From Promicromonospora soli (lineage in GTDB: Bacteria; Actinomycetota; Actinomycetes; Actinomycetales; Cellulomonadaceae), in assembly GCF_014653785.1 (NCBI RefSeq), contig NZ_BNAS01000001.1, forward strand, positions 372,001-436,000: a stretch of 64,000 bases of DNA. Direction: 5' to 3'. A model generated the notes under the pieces. That model was not told where the DNA came from. It saw nothing but the letters and a program-made list of their open reading frames with translations, and did not search any database. Shown piece by piece: positions 53,391 through 61,565 of the stretch. Position numbers and translations under genes: made by a program. The first letter of the stretch is position 1; each line of letters begins with the position of its first letter.

Positions 53391-53399
53391 CTCCGGTCG

Positions 53400-53572
53400 A
53401 GCACGGCGCGCTCGTCGAGCGCCGGCGGCTCGATGGCCTCCGCGCCCGCCCTGAGCAGGTCGCGCAGCCGGGCGAGCCCCCGCGAGTTCGCCGCCTTCAC
53501 CGTGCCGACGGCGATGCCGAGCTCGCGGGCGACGTCCGCCTCGGGCAGGTCCAGCCCGGTCAGCTCGTGATT
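53400..53572 (-). pseudogene. C-terminal remnant of an extracytoplasmic-type sigma factor
   Basis: The frame reads ELTGLDLPEADVARELGIAV and GTVKAANSRGLARLRDLL, the region 4 helix-turn-helix of a SigE/SigK-like sigma factor, without regions 1-3. It then runs into unrelated sequence. The stop codon of the neighbouring lyase-like gene falls within its first bases. It is a fragment left by a deletion. Confidence 0.7.
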
Positions 53573-55215
53573 CGGAAGGTCGCGTCGGCGCGGCCGGTGG
53601 TAGTGGTGATCGGGTCGAGCTTCAGCAGGTAGTCGTAGTGGCGGATGTACCGGTCGGGGTGGGTGTGGGACCGGAACGAGGTCCACGAGCCGTCGGCCAG
53701 GCCCGGCACGGGGTGGAAGGTGGCGTCGGCGGCGAACACGGAGGAGCCGTTGTTGGGATCCAGCCGGAAGTCGTAGCTGTAGTGGCGCAGGTAGTAGCCG
53801 GGGACGTTCGCCGCCTCGAAGGAGACCCCGGTCTTGTCGGCGAGGCCGGGCACGAGTCGGAACTGCGCGTCGGCGGCGGGGCTGATCGAGGCGTCCAAGC
53901 GGACGTCGTAGTAGGCGTGCCGCACGTGTCGATCTTGGAGGTTGTAGGACTGTAACCGGTTGAGCGCGACCGGCTTCCGTTCTTGCACGTAGGCGAGGGT
54001 GCCGAGGCCGAGTGAGTCGAAACCGCCGGAGGTGGAGCCGTAGTCGCCCCCGCCGCCTTCGGGCCGGATCTTGCCGAGCATCTCCCACACGTTGGGCATG
54101 GCGCGGCCGAGCCGGCCGTAGTAATGGGAGTAGACCAGTTCCCACACCGGCCGTCCCTGGCCGCGTCCCCCTTCACCGATCACGGTCTGCTCGTTGTAGG
54201 CGCAGTTGTGGCCGTTGTACCAGACGAACTTGGTGAAGGGCACGTCGTGCCCGTTGTTGTAGCGGGCGACGTACTCGGCGGCCTTGGCGAACGCGTGGTC
54301 GCGGGCGGAGTAGAGGTCGACGCCCTGGTTCCAGGCCATCTCCATGAACTCGGCCATCAATCCGATGCCCATCATCGAGTGGGCCTGGTCGCGACCGGAC
54401 TCCTGCCACTGGGCGAGGTCGCCGTGGATGAAGGGGACCACGTGCTGGATCGAGCCTTGGCCCTTGCCGTTCCAGAAGTACTCGATCGCCTCGTCGACTT
54501 TGGCCTGGTCGTCGTTGAAGATGCCGATGGCCAGGATCGCGGCCATGTTGCACAGGTCCCAGTTCGCCCAGTAGTGACCGTCGCAGGTGCCGTGGCGGCG
54601 GACGAGGAAGTCGTTGTTCAACGGGTAGAACACGTTGGCGAGCATCGACTGGAACCGGGCCCGATCGAAACCGGGTTCGCCGCGCACGAGCTCGGCGGCG
54701 TTGGCCGCCTGATAGCCGTAGATGCCGGCCGCCAGGGAGGTCTCGGTCCAGCCGCCGATCTCCCTCAGGGTCCCCGACCAGGCGTTGAGGATCCGGATCG
54801 CCGCGTCGCGGTGGGCGGTGTCGCCGCTGATCTTCCAGCGCAGCCCGTTCTGGTAGGCCGCGTGCATGTCGTTCATGAGCAGCCAATAGTTCTCGGGATC
54901 GGTGCCGTTGTTGCCGCGGATGATCCTTTCGACCGCCCGGGGCTGCCAGCTGGAGAAGGAGTGCGAGTTGTTGGTCAGCCGGTTCCAGCCGGAGATCCAC
55001 GGCTCCCGGTTCGCCTGGACGGTGCTCCGCATCCGGTCGAAGTCGTCGGCCTGGAGCAGCAGCCCGGGGTGGGTGAAGGACTGTGCTTGGGCGATACCGA
55101 TCCCGCCGGCTCCGGCGGCCGCCAAGCCGCCGGCGACGACGATCGCTCCCCTGAAGAGGTTCCGCCGCCCGAAGCTCGGGCCGCGGCCGGACTCGGTCTG
55201 ATGTAGGTCGGACAT
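53560..55215 (-). CDS. Secreted alginate-lyase-like protein with AbfB (CBM42-type) module
   Basis: This is a 551-residue Tat-type secreted protein (GRRNLFRGAIVVAGGLAAAGAG). The alpha/alpha-toroid region (residues 45-395) has HPGLLLQADDFDRM, ENYWLLMNDMHAAYQNGLRW and the catalytic-region DGHYWANWDLCNMAAILAIG, as in alginate-lyase-superfamily proteins (PF05426-like). The C-terminus carries three AbfB beta-trefoil repeats (RHAYYDVRLD, YYLRHYSYDFRLD, YIRHYDYLLKLD). It should act on an acidic polysaccharide. AAGGAG lies 5 bp before the ATG. Its 3' end is joined to the sigma-factor remnant, where a new stop codon is formed. Family and substrate are inferred. Confidence 0.78.
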   Translation of the reverse strand: MSDLHQTESGRGPSFGRRNLFRGAIVVAGGLAAAGAGGIGIAQAQSFTHPGLLLQADDFDRMRSTVQANREPWISGWNRLTNNSHSFSSWQPRAVERIIRGNNGTDPENYWLLMNDMHAAYQNGLRWKISGDTAHRDAAIRILNAWSGTLREIGGWTETSLAAGIYGYQAANAAELVRGEPGFDRARFQSMLANVFYPLNNDFLVRRHGTCDGHYWANWDLCNMAAILAIGIFNDDQAKVDEAIEYFWNGKGQGSIQHVVPFIHGDLAQWQESGRDQAHSMMGIGLMAEFMEMAWNQGVDLYSARDHAFAKAAEYVARYNNGHDVPFTKFVWYNGHNCAYNEQTVIGEGGRGQGRPVWELVYSHYYGRLGRAMPNVWEMLGKIRPEGGGGDYGSTSGGFDSLGLGTLAYVQERKPVALNRLQSYNLQDRHVRHAYYDVRLDASISPAADAQFRLVPGLADKTGVSFEAANVPGYYLRHYSYDFRLDPNNGSSVFAADATFHPVPGLADGSWTSFRSHTHPDRYIRHYDYLLKLDPITTTTGRADATFRITS

Positions 55216-55380
55216 GGTGCTCCTTTGCGCCATGCGGTGAACGACGCCGGCCACCGCAGTCCTAGGACGGTCGACACGGGTACGCCGCCTGGGATAACGA
55301 TATCCCCGCGTTGTACATGTTTCAATATCTGGCGCAAGTTTCATCAGATCTTTCACGTCCCGCACTGCGGCGATCGGGAC

Positions 55381-55397
55381 GTGTGCGGATCGCACAC
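55381..55397. promoter_or_regulatory. 17-bp palindrome upstream of the lyase-like gene
   Basis: GTGTGCGGATCGCACAC is a perfect inverted repeat (7-bp arms, 3-bp spacer), 166 bp upstream of the lyase start, in a 320-bp gap that has no gene. A LacI/GntR-type operator is possible. An AT-rich patch at 55313-55350 (GTACATGTTTCAATATC) is the probable promoter. Confidence 0.55.
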
Positions 55398-55535
55398 TCT
55401 GACAACGCGACCATATACATCTGACGTTTCCAGTCGCCCGATCGATCCGAGGTGCAGATCCGGATCGACGGTCTCCGCGGACGGCGCCGGACCGCGTCCC
55501 CTGCACTGGGAGCGGGTGCTGATCCGACCAACCGA

Positions 55536-56261
55536 TCAGGTAGCGTCGAAGAACCGATCGGGCCGCCCGAGGAATCTCTTCCACAGAGCCACCGACTCCA
55601 GCTCTGCCCACTTGCGTTCGGCGACACCGTGCTCGGTCATCTCCAGGATCTGCGCCCCGGGCAGAGCCGCGACCATCGGCGAGTGCGTCGCGTAGATGAC
55701 CTGCGTGGCACGCTCGGCCGCGACGTCCTGCAGGCGGTACAGCAGCTGCAGGGTCGACTCGAACGACAGCGGTCCCTCGGCCTCGTCCAGGAGATACAAG
55801 CCAGGCCCGCTGAACCGCCCGAGGATTGCCTGGAGGTAGGACTCGCCGTGGCTGACCTCCCAGGACGGCTTGTCGCCGTAGCCGGGCATTCCGGCGCCGG
55901 TCATGTATTCGAGCATCCCGAAGGCGGTCTCGGCCCGCAGGTAGAAACCCTTTGCGTTGCGTCGGGTCATCCCCGACCCGACCGAGGTGCGGTCCAGCAT
56001 GATCGCCTCGCCCAGGGGGCTCCTCTCCAGGGTGCTGGCGTACTTCCGGCCGCCATGGCCGCCGCGGACGTCCAGCCCGTACCCTTCGGCGATCGCTTCC
56101 AGCAGGGTGGACTTGCCGCTGCCGTTGGCGCCCATGAGGACCACGATGCTGCTGTTGAGGCGCACGCCGTGGGCAGCGATCTCAGCAACGGCCGGGACCG
56201 TCCACGGCCAGACGCCTTCCTCGACCAGGGCGGGCTTGACCTGCACTCCCTCGATCAGCAT
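55536..56261 (-). CDS. AAA-family ATPase (ABC-ATPase fold)
   Basis: This is a 241-residue soluble ATPase. Walker A is MGANGSGKST, Walker B is GLYLLDEAEGP, and IYATHSPMV is the H-loop region. There is no transport-specific neighbour, and the insert between the Walker boxes (MLDRTSVGSGMTRRNAKGF) is not typical of importers. Similar single-domain proteins with the predicted ABC ATPase fold are common in bacteria and little studied. It follows the HAD gene by 57 bp on the same strand and may belong to that operon. Function unknown. Confidence 0.83.
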   Translation of the reverse strand: MLIEGVQVKPALVEEGVWPWTVPAVAEIAAHGVRLNSSIVVLMGANGSGKSTLLEAIAEGYGLDVRGGHGGRKYASTLERSPLGEAIMLDRTSVGSGMTRRNAKGFYLRAETAFGMLEYMTGAGMPGYGDKPSWEVSHGESYLQAILGRFSGPGLYLLDEAEGPLSFESTLQLLYRLQDVAAERATQVIYATHSPMVAALPGAQILEMTEHGVAERKWAELESVALWKRFLGRPDRFFDAT

Positions 56262-56318
56262 CGCACCAGGCTAGCGACACCGAGCACGAGGTGACGCGAC
56301 AAGAGCGCCCGCGGGCAT

Positions 56319-57155
56319 TCAGAGGGTGCGACCCGCCGAATGATCAGGCGTCGGCAGCAGCGAGGCCAGCACGGTCGCGGCGCCGTTCTCGGTGATCGTC
56401 CCGGTGACCTCGTCGGCGGCCGAGCGGACGGTCGCGGACGCGTGGCCCATCGCGACGCCACGGGCGGCCCAGATCAGGGCTTCGACGTCGTCGGCCCCGT
56501 CGCCGACCGCGACCGTAGCCTCCTCCGGGACTCCGAGCTTCGTCCGGAGGAACTCCAGGGCCGTGGCTTTCGAGACGCCGACGCCGGTGACGTCGAGCCA
56601 GTCCGGACCGGCCGGCGTGACCGTCATCCCGGTTGTGCGCAGCGCGTCCAGATGACGCCTGATCCCGGAACCGGACAGCACTACCCGCACGGCGTGTGCC
56701 GCGCTCAGGTCCGCGACCGAGGTGCTCTCGTGCTCTCCGTGGAGGGCGTCCGGGTCGAACAGCCCGCTGACCCGCCATCCCCAACCGGGTTCTTCGACCG
56801 CCACGCAGACCTCCGGTGCGAGCTGTTTCGCGCGACGGATCACAGGGTCGGGATCGAACAACCGGGCGCGCAGGTACCGGTGCCCGTCCGGCGCGTCGGG
56901 GTCGAGGCGGATCGCGAGCGCACCGTTGGACGCCACCGCGTATCCGTCGGTGAGTCCGAGCCGGGCGGCGACGGGCATGAGACCGGCCAGCGACCGGCCG
57001 GTCGCCAGGACGAGGTGATGTCCGGCGGCGCGGGCCAGGTCGATCGCCTGGCGCACCTCGCGGCTGATGTGCCCGTTGGGGTGCATCAGCGTGCCGTCGA
57101 TGTCCAGCGCCACCAGGCTCGGCGTCGTCCAGGCGTTCGTGGGCGTGCTGCTCAT
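56319..57155 (-). CDS. HAD-superfamily (Cof-type) hydrolase
   Basis: This is a 278-residue phosphatase-like protein. HAD motif I is ALDIDGTLMHP (nucleophile Asp), motif II VLATGRSLAG, motif III/IV Lys and VAVGDGADDVEAL. The C2-type cap lies between motifs II and III (about residues 75-190). Likely a sugar-phosphate or nucleotide phosphatase. The ATG overlaps the stop of the previous small gene (ATGA), so it is translated with the small-protein operon 57152-57885. Confidence 0.87.
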   Translation of the reverse strand: MSSTPTNAWTTPSLVALDIDGTLMHPNGHISREVRQAIDLARAAGHHLVLATGRSLAGLMPVAARLGLTDGYAVASNGALAIRLDPDAPDGHRYLRARLFDPDPVIRRAKQLAPEVCVAVEEPGWGWRVSGLFDPDALHGEHESTSVADLSAAHAVRVVLSGSGIRRHLDALRTTGMTVTPAGPDWLDVTGVGVSKATALEFLRTKLGVPEEATVAVGDGADDVEALIWAARGVAMGHASATVRSAADEVTGTITENGAATVLASLLPTPDHSAGRTL

Positions 57156-57523
57156 GCGGAAGCCAGCCCCGCCACGGCTGACCTCGAGCACGATCTTCTG
57201 GGCCGACCGGGCCGCACGGTCGGCCGTGGGACCGCTCCCAGCAGCACGCATCGGATGCCGTGCTGCTCGAGCTCGGAGGCCAGGCGCGTGGAGGCGGCGG
57301 CGAGCCGGGACCTGCTGAGGAGGACCACAACAGCGGCGCCGAGCTGACGGGCTGCGTCCGCGACCTGGCTGGTGGTCAGCCGGTCACCGTGGTCATGCAG
57401 GACGTCCGCCAGGGCGAGGCCCTCGGCCACGACATACCTGGTCACCTCCGCACGCTGCCGCTTCACCAAGAGGTCATCGGCACCGTAGACGTGTCCGATG
57501 GCGACCGGCCTCGGCGCGTTCAC
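57152..57523 (-). CDS. Small hypothetical protein, resolvase-like N-terminal pattern
   Basis: A 123-residue protein with AIGHVYGADDLLVKRQRAEVTRYVVAEGLAL and TSQVADAARQLGAAVVVLLSRSRLA, a pattern reminiscent of the catalytic domain of serine resolvases but without the catalytic Ser motif. The C-terminus is a short Arg/Pro-rich tail. It starts with GTG overlapping the previous gene and overlaps the HAD gene, so it is the middle part of a coupled operon. Function unknown; a regulatory protein of the neighbouring XRE regulator is possible. Confidence 0.6.
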   Translation of the reverse strand: MNAPRPVAIGHVYGADDLLVKRQRAEVTRYVVAEGLALADVLHDHGDRLTTSQVADAARQLGAAVVVLLSRSRLAAASTRLASELEQHGIRCVLLGAVPRPTVRPGRPRRSCSRSAVAGLASA

Positions 57524-57696
57524 GAGTCGACGCCGATCGCGCGAACCTCGAAGCGGACGTCCGGGCCGAAGAGGTGGCTAGCCGCAGTACGCGCGTCGCG
57601 GTTGTTCCGGATGTCGTACACCCGTGCGCTGAGATAGGCCGTTGGCATCTCGAATTCGCCGTTCGTGGTGACGCGGTGTGCTGTGACTTCCCACAT
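57520..57696 (-). CDS. Small protein (58 residues)
   Basis: A 58-residue protein (MWEVTAHRVTTNGEFEMPTA at the start, RFEVRAIGVDS at the end) in a frame that is too short for many callers. It has an AGGGAAG-like ribosome site before the ATG at 57696, and its stop overlaps the next start (GTGA). It is 18 bp downstream of the membrane-protein frame. I do not recognise its family. Tight coupling to neighbours supports a real gene. Confidence 0.6.
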   Translation of the reverse strand: MWEVTAHRVTTNGEFEMPTAYLSARVYDIRNNRDARTAASHLFGPDVRFEVRAIGVDS

Positions 57697-57714
57697 GGTT
57701 CTTGCTTCCCTTGC

Positions 57715-57885
57715 TCAGTGCGGATAGACGTTCCGCGCGTGGCGCTCTGCTGCGGTGAGCTCGTGACGCACGGCCTGCCATACTGCGGCGCCCAGTGTCA
57801 TCACCAGGGCCGCGAGGGTGAGCGTTAACATCTCGGGCCAGCCTTCCCGGCCGAAGGCACGTCCGATCCGTGGTAGCGCTTCCAT
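57715..57885 (-). CDS. Small single-pass membrane protein
   Basis: A 56-residue protein with one strong hydrophobic helix (MLTLTLAALVMTLGAAVWQAV) and a basic C-terminus. It is the first frame of the operon that ends with the HAD gene. An earlier in-frame start at 57930 would place it over the operator at 57920-57937, so the ATG at 57885 is preferred. Function unknown. Confidence 0.5.
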   Translation of the reverse strand: MEALPRIGRAFGREGWPEMLTLTLAALVMTLGAAVWQAVRHELTAAERHARNVYPH

Positions 57886-57919
57886 CGCGAACGACGCTAG
57901 GGCACCAGGGAGGTGCGGG

Positions 57920-57937
57920 CTGCTACACACGTAGCAG
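57920..57937. promoter_or_regulatory. Palindrome in the divergent region of the XRE regulator
   Basis: CTGCTAC-ACAC-GTAGCAG is an 18-bp inverted repeat with 7-bp arms between the small-protein operon and the XRE gene. It is the likely operator of the regulator for both divergent promoters. Confidence 0.65.
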
Positions 57938-57992
57938 TTTGAGGCCCCTTTCGTTATCCTCGTCCGCCCGCAGCCCGCCTATCGTTGAAGAC

Positions 57993-59225
57993 ATGGCAGG
58001 GGATGCGGACCTGTTGCGTGGCGTGGGAGCGGCGATCGCCGCCCACCGTCGCGCCGTAGGCGTGACGCAGCTCTCGCTCGCCGAGCGCATAGGCAGGTCC
58101 GTCCAGTGGGTCTCCGCCGTGGAGCAGGGCCGCCGGCACGCCGAGCGGCTCACGGACCTGGTCCAGATCGCATCGGTGGTCGGCTGCACCCTCGATGACC
58201 TGATCGGCAGGCCCCTGGACACCCTGACTCCCGGTGCCGGCCACTCGCAGGCCGATACCGTGACCGCGCTGCGCGAGGTCATCATGCGCTCGGCCGGACC
58301 GATCTCCGTCGTTGACCCGGCACCCGACCTGGCTGAGGTGGCCGCCCGCGTCGACGAGGCCTGGAGGATCTGGCACGAGTCGCCGTCCGCGCACCGTGCG
58401 GTAGGCGCGGTCCTTCCCGCGCTCGTGGCTGACGCTCACGCCGCCCATGCGACGTCCTCGGACCAGGCGCGCGGTGCTCGAACCCTGGCGGGTGCCTACC
58501 AGATCGCGCGACAGTGGCTGCACCATGTCCCGTCCGGAGACCTGGGATGGGTAGTGGCGGACCGCGCCGCCCACATAGCCCGCGCGGCGGACGACCCGTA
58601 CCTCATCGCGTTGTCCGCCTGGGCCCTGTCGGGCACGTACCGGAGCGCCGGTCACCACGACGAGGCGACCCGGATCTGCCTCGTCTCCGCCGACGAGCTC
58701 CACGCCCGCATCGACCCGGCGAACCCACGCAAGGACCTCCTTGGCGCGTACGGGATGCTGCACCTGGCAGCGGCGGTCTGCGCCGCGCAGTCCGCTCAGG
58801 ACGGCCGCGCCTGGGCGCTGCACCGCGTCGCGCGGGATGCCGCTGATGCCCTCGGGCGGGACTACTGCGACCCGTGGACCAAGTTCGGTTCCGGGAACGT
58901 CGACATCCATGCGCTGGCGATCAGCGCCGCGCTCGGGCGTCCGGACGACGTCGTCGAGCTGTCAGCTCGGCTCGACCTGGACAGCATGCCGAGCGTGGAG
59001 CGCAGGTCGGCCGCGCTGATCTCCATGGCTCGCAGTCTCGTGCGACGTGGTGAGGACGAGTCCGCGGCGCTGGTCCTGCTGGAGGCCGAGAGGGTCTCGT
59101 CAGACGGGGTCCACAACTCAACGATCGTCCGTGAGTTGTTGCACGAGCTGATCGTTCGCGACCGCGCCCGCGCCCGCCCGCACGTGCGCGGCCTCGCCCG
59201 CCGCGGAAGTCTGCTCGCGGTATGA
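57993..59225 (+). CDS. XRE-family regulator with a long helical C-terminal domain
   Basis: This 410-residue regulator has an N-terminal helix-turn-helix (LLRGVGAAIAAHRRAVGVTQ then LAERIGRSVQWVSAVEQGRRHA) and about 300 residues of alpha-helical repeats resembling TPR or TPR-like regions of actinobacterial XRE regulators. The ATG at 57993 is followed directly by the domain. It is divergent from the small-protein operon. A 3' piece of a paralogue is present at 44190-44346, so at least one more copy was once in this region. The effector is unknown, perhaps a peptide. Confidence 0.85.
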   Translation: MAGDADLLRGVGAAIAAHRRAVGVTQLSLAERIGRSVQWVSAVEQGRRHAERLTDLVQIASVVGCTLDDLIGRPLDTLTPGAGHSQADTVTALREVIMRSAGPISVVDPAPDLAEVAARVDEAWRIWHESPSAHRAVGAVLPALVADAHAAHATSSDQARGARTLAGAYQIARQWLHHVPSGDLGWVVADRAAHIARAADDPYLIALSAWALSGTYRSAGHHDEATRICLVSADELHARIDPANPRKDLLGAYGMLHLAAAVCAAQSAQDGRAWALHRVARDAADALGRDYCDPWTKFGSGNVDIHALAISAALGRPDDVVELSARLDLDSMPSVERRSAALISMARSLVRRGEDESAALVLLEAERVSSDGVHNSTIVRELLHELIVRDRARARPHVRGLARRGSLLAV

Positions 59226-59276
59226 CCGAAGCATTCCGTTCTGCCACCGCCTCGCGGTGCTGGGCGGGGCGCGTCC

Positions 59277-60224
59277 TCAGTGCTGGGCGAACTGGACCCC
59301 GGTCGGCTGCACGACGTCCGCGCGCACCGGGAGTCCTCTGACGGTCAGCCGTTCGCCGTAGATGTCCGTGATCCTGATATCGCCGCCGCAACCGCTGCCG
59401 TTCTCGGAGAGGAAGTAGTTGTACCCGGTACGGGGCAACGCCCGCCAGCCGTCCCCGGCGTCGACCTCCAGCTTCGCGACCGGGTTCCGGTGGTCGATCG
59501 CCTGGATGCCGCACCACCACTGGCTCGACCCGTCCTTGTACCGGATGGAGATCGTGCCGGCAGAACCGGGGCTCAGCAGGTTCCAGGTGACCGGGATCCG
59601 GCCGAGCATCGGATCGGCGAGCTCGGCGAACGCCTGCTTGCTGAGGTCGAGCTGCCCGGGTGCGCAGGGCAGGGGGCACACGTTGGTGACGCGCACCGTG
59701 ACGGAGTTGCCGTTCGCCGCACGGACGAGCACGTAGGCGCCGCACGCCCTGGAGGTCTCGTAGTCGGTCTCGTTCATCGCCACGACCATCATGTCGTCGC
59801 TCGGGCCGAAGCTGCAGGCGCCGTTGCCGTCTCCGGCCTCGTAGACGGTGGCGTCGCCCTCGTACGTGGTCCCGGGGCCGATCCGTCCCGCGGACACGGC
59901 GGTGGTCGACGGCGGCGGCGGGGTCGCGGTGGGCGACGGCCGCGCCGCCTTGGCGGATGCCTTGGCTTTCGGAGTCGGGCTGGCTGTGGGGGTCGGGCTG
60001 CCTGAGGGGGTCGGTGTGCCCGTCGCGGTGGTGGTCGGGTCGCTCACCTGCGGGGTGCCGTTGACAGGAACGACCTCGGTCCGCGCGGTGTCGACCGCGC
60101 CGTCGAATAGCGGCGTCATGACCGAGTACAAGAGAACGCCCACGACGGTCAGCGCGACCGCGGCGCCCCATATGAGCCGGTATCTGCGCCCGCCTTGCCG
60201 CGCGGCGTGCCTCACTGTCTTCAT
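59277..60224 (-). CDS. Bacterial expansin (EXLX1-like)
   Basis: This is a 315-residue secreted/anchored protein. One N-terminal transmembrane helix (YRLIWGAAVALTVVGVLLYSVM) is followed by a Pro/Thr/Ser linker (TPTPSGSPTPTASPTPKAKA) and then the two expansin domains: a double-psi barrel (GDATVYEAGDGNGACSFG, RVTNVCPLPCAPGQLDLS with the catalytic-type Asp) and a CBM63-like domain with the surface aromatic pair in GSSQWWCGIQAIDHRNPV. Expansins loosen cellulose/xyloglucan networks without hydrolysis. The ATG is at 60224. It fits a plant-cell-wall lifestyle. No operon partner. Confidence 0.9.
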   Translation of the reverse strand: MKTVRHAARQGGRRYRLIWGAAVALTVVGVLLYSVMTPLFDGAVDTARTEVVPVNGTPQVSDPTTTATGTPTPSGSPTPTASPTPKAKASAKAARPSPTATPPPPSTTAVSAGRIGPGTTYEGDATVYEAGDGNGACSFGPSDDMMVVAMNETDYETSRACGAYVLVRAANGNSVTVRVTNVCPLPCAPGQLDLSKQAFAELADPMLGRIPVTWNLLSPGSAGTISIRYKDGSSQWWCGIQAIDHRNPVAKLEVDAGDGWRALPRTGYNYFLSENGSGCGGDIRITDIYGERLTVRGLPVRADVVQPTGVQFAQH

Positions 60225-60307
60225 GCTGGTCCGTTCGAGTAGGCGCTGCGCAGTTCACTGACCACAAGCCGCGCAAAGGGTACCAACGGTTCATCACTGG
60301 TCGAGGT

Positions 60308-60344
60308 CATGGGGCCATGGGGCCATGGGCCATGGGGCCATGGG
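60308..60344. repeat. Short tandem repeat (GGGGCCAT units)
   Basis: Four to five near-identical 7-8 bp units of CATGGGGC lie in the 330-bp gap between the expansin and the coiled-coil protein. No gene was found in the gap apart from a doubtful 29-codon frame ending on the expansin start. Confidence 0.75.
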
Positions 60345-60554
60345 CGAATTTCCTCACCCGTCAGCCACGGTCGCGCGGCTGGTCCCGCTCTGACGATCCC
60401 CGGGCCGAACTCAAGGAACGGTTCTCCCGCTCCTCCGCCCCCGGCGGCCAACGGGTGAACACGATGGATTCGCCTGTCGAGCTGTCCTGGGATGCCGCTT
60501 CGTTCGCCGTCCTGAGCGCCGCGCAGCGCCGGCGCACACGCGCCTCCCGATTGA

Positions 60555-61391
60555 CTACTTCCAGAGGGTCGCGGAGAACTCCACGCTTCCGGGCGAGCTC
60601 TCGGCATCGACCTTCGTGACCGTCAGCCGCGCAACTCCGTCCTCCGTGGTGAGGAGGCAGATCACGTCGCCGACCGCGAGAAATTCGAGCGTGACGTCAG
60701 AGTCGTCCGAGCCGTTCGCGCCCTCCCGACACTCCGCGGGGTCGGCCGGCGCGCTCACCTTGCTGTACCACGTGCCGGTTCGGGACCAGGCGAGCTCGTC
60801 GCCGTGGAAGGTGCCGTAAGTACCGATGTCGCCGAGGGGCCCGCCCTTCGACCGTGTCTCGTCCCACTCGGAGGAGAGCATCGTGTCCGCGGCCGGAGCG
60901 TCATCAAGTTCGACGAAGGCGATACGCCCGCTCTCGTCGGAACCGACCAGGGCGACCCGCTGGTCGGCGTAGACGGTACTCGCGGGCGCGGGTTCGACAG
61001 GTCGCGTGCTCGGCGGCGACGTCGGTTCCGTTGTCTGGAGCTGGGCTATCTCTGCGTCACGCTCTTGGACCTCCGCCTGCAGTCCCTCGTTCTCTCCGGA
61101 CAGGTCCTCGACTGAAGTCTGGAGATCGTCGATCTTCTCGTTCAAGACGTCGATCGGCCGGTTGTCGACCGCGGGCACGATGATGGTCTCGTTGCTGATG
61201 CCGATGAACGCAGCGACGATCGTCGCGACCGCGGTCGCCGCAGCGCCGATGAGGCCACCGATCGTCTGCTCGGAAAACTTGGATCGGCGCCGAGGAGGCT
61301 CCGCAGAGCCGCCCTTCGGCCGCTTGACGGGAGGCGGATCGCCCGCGGGCGGGTCTGCGGTTGGCGGATCAGTCTCCGACGTGACGGACAT
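60555..61391 (-). CDS. Hypothetical membrane-anchored coiled-coil protein
   Basis: A 278-residue protein with a Pro-rich cytoplasmic start (DPPTADPPAGDPPP), one transmembrane helix (IGGLIGAAATAVATIVAAFIG), a heptad coiled coil (residues about 80-120, NEKIDDLQTSVEDLSGENEG then LQAEVQERDAEIAQLQ), a linker and a C-terminal beta-rich domain of about 130 residues (STVYADQRVALVGS ... EFSATLW). The orientation suggests that the C-terminal domain is extracellular. I do not recognise the domain. It is divergent from the beta-lactamase-family gene. Confidence 0.75.
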   Translation of the reverse strand: MSVTSETDPPTADPPAGDPPPVKRPKGGSAEPPRRRSKFSEQTIGGLIGAAATAVATIVAAFIGISNETIIVPAVDNRPIDVLNEKIDDLQTSVEDLSGENEGLQAEVQERDAEIAQLQTTEPTSPPSTRPVEPAPASTVYADQRVALVGSDESGRIAFVELDDAPAADTMLSSEWDETRSKGGPLGDIGTYGTFHGDELAWSRTGTWYSKVSAPADPAECREGANGSDDSDVTLEFLAVGDVICLLTTEDGVARLTVTKVDAESSPGSVEFSATLWK

Positions 61392-61565
61392 ATGGCCTCA
61401 ATCTCTACGTGTCGGGATAGAGCGGCGCAAGCCAGTCAACCGGAGTCGAGAGGTTGGCGCCACCACTGGAGGCCCGGATCGCGGGTGGTTTCTCGGGCCC
61501 GTGCCGACCTGCCCGACAGCCTTAAAGGGATCCGTGGATGGAGCTGCGCGCGTAGCGTCGGCGGC

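Noticed and set aside
60221-60607. 128-codon frame upstream of the expansin
   Set aside because: It crosses the tandem repeat, is Pro/Gly/Arg-rich and overlaps the end of the coiled-coil gene. Only its last 29 codons, which end on the expansin start, might be a leader peptide, and there is no further support.
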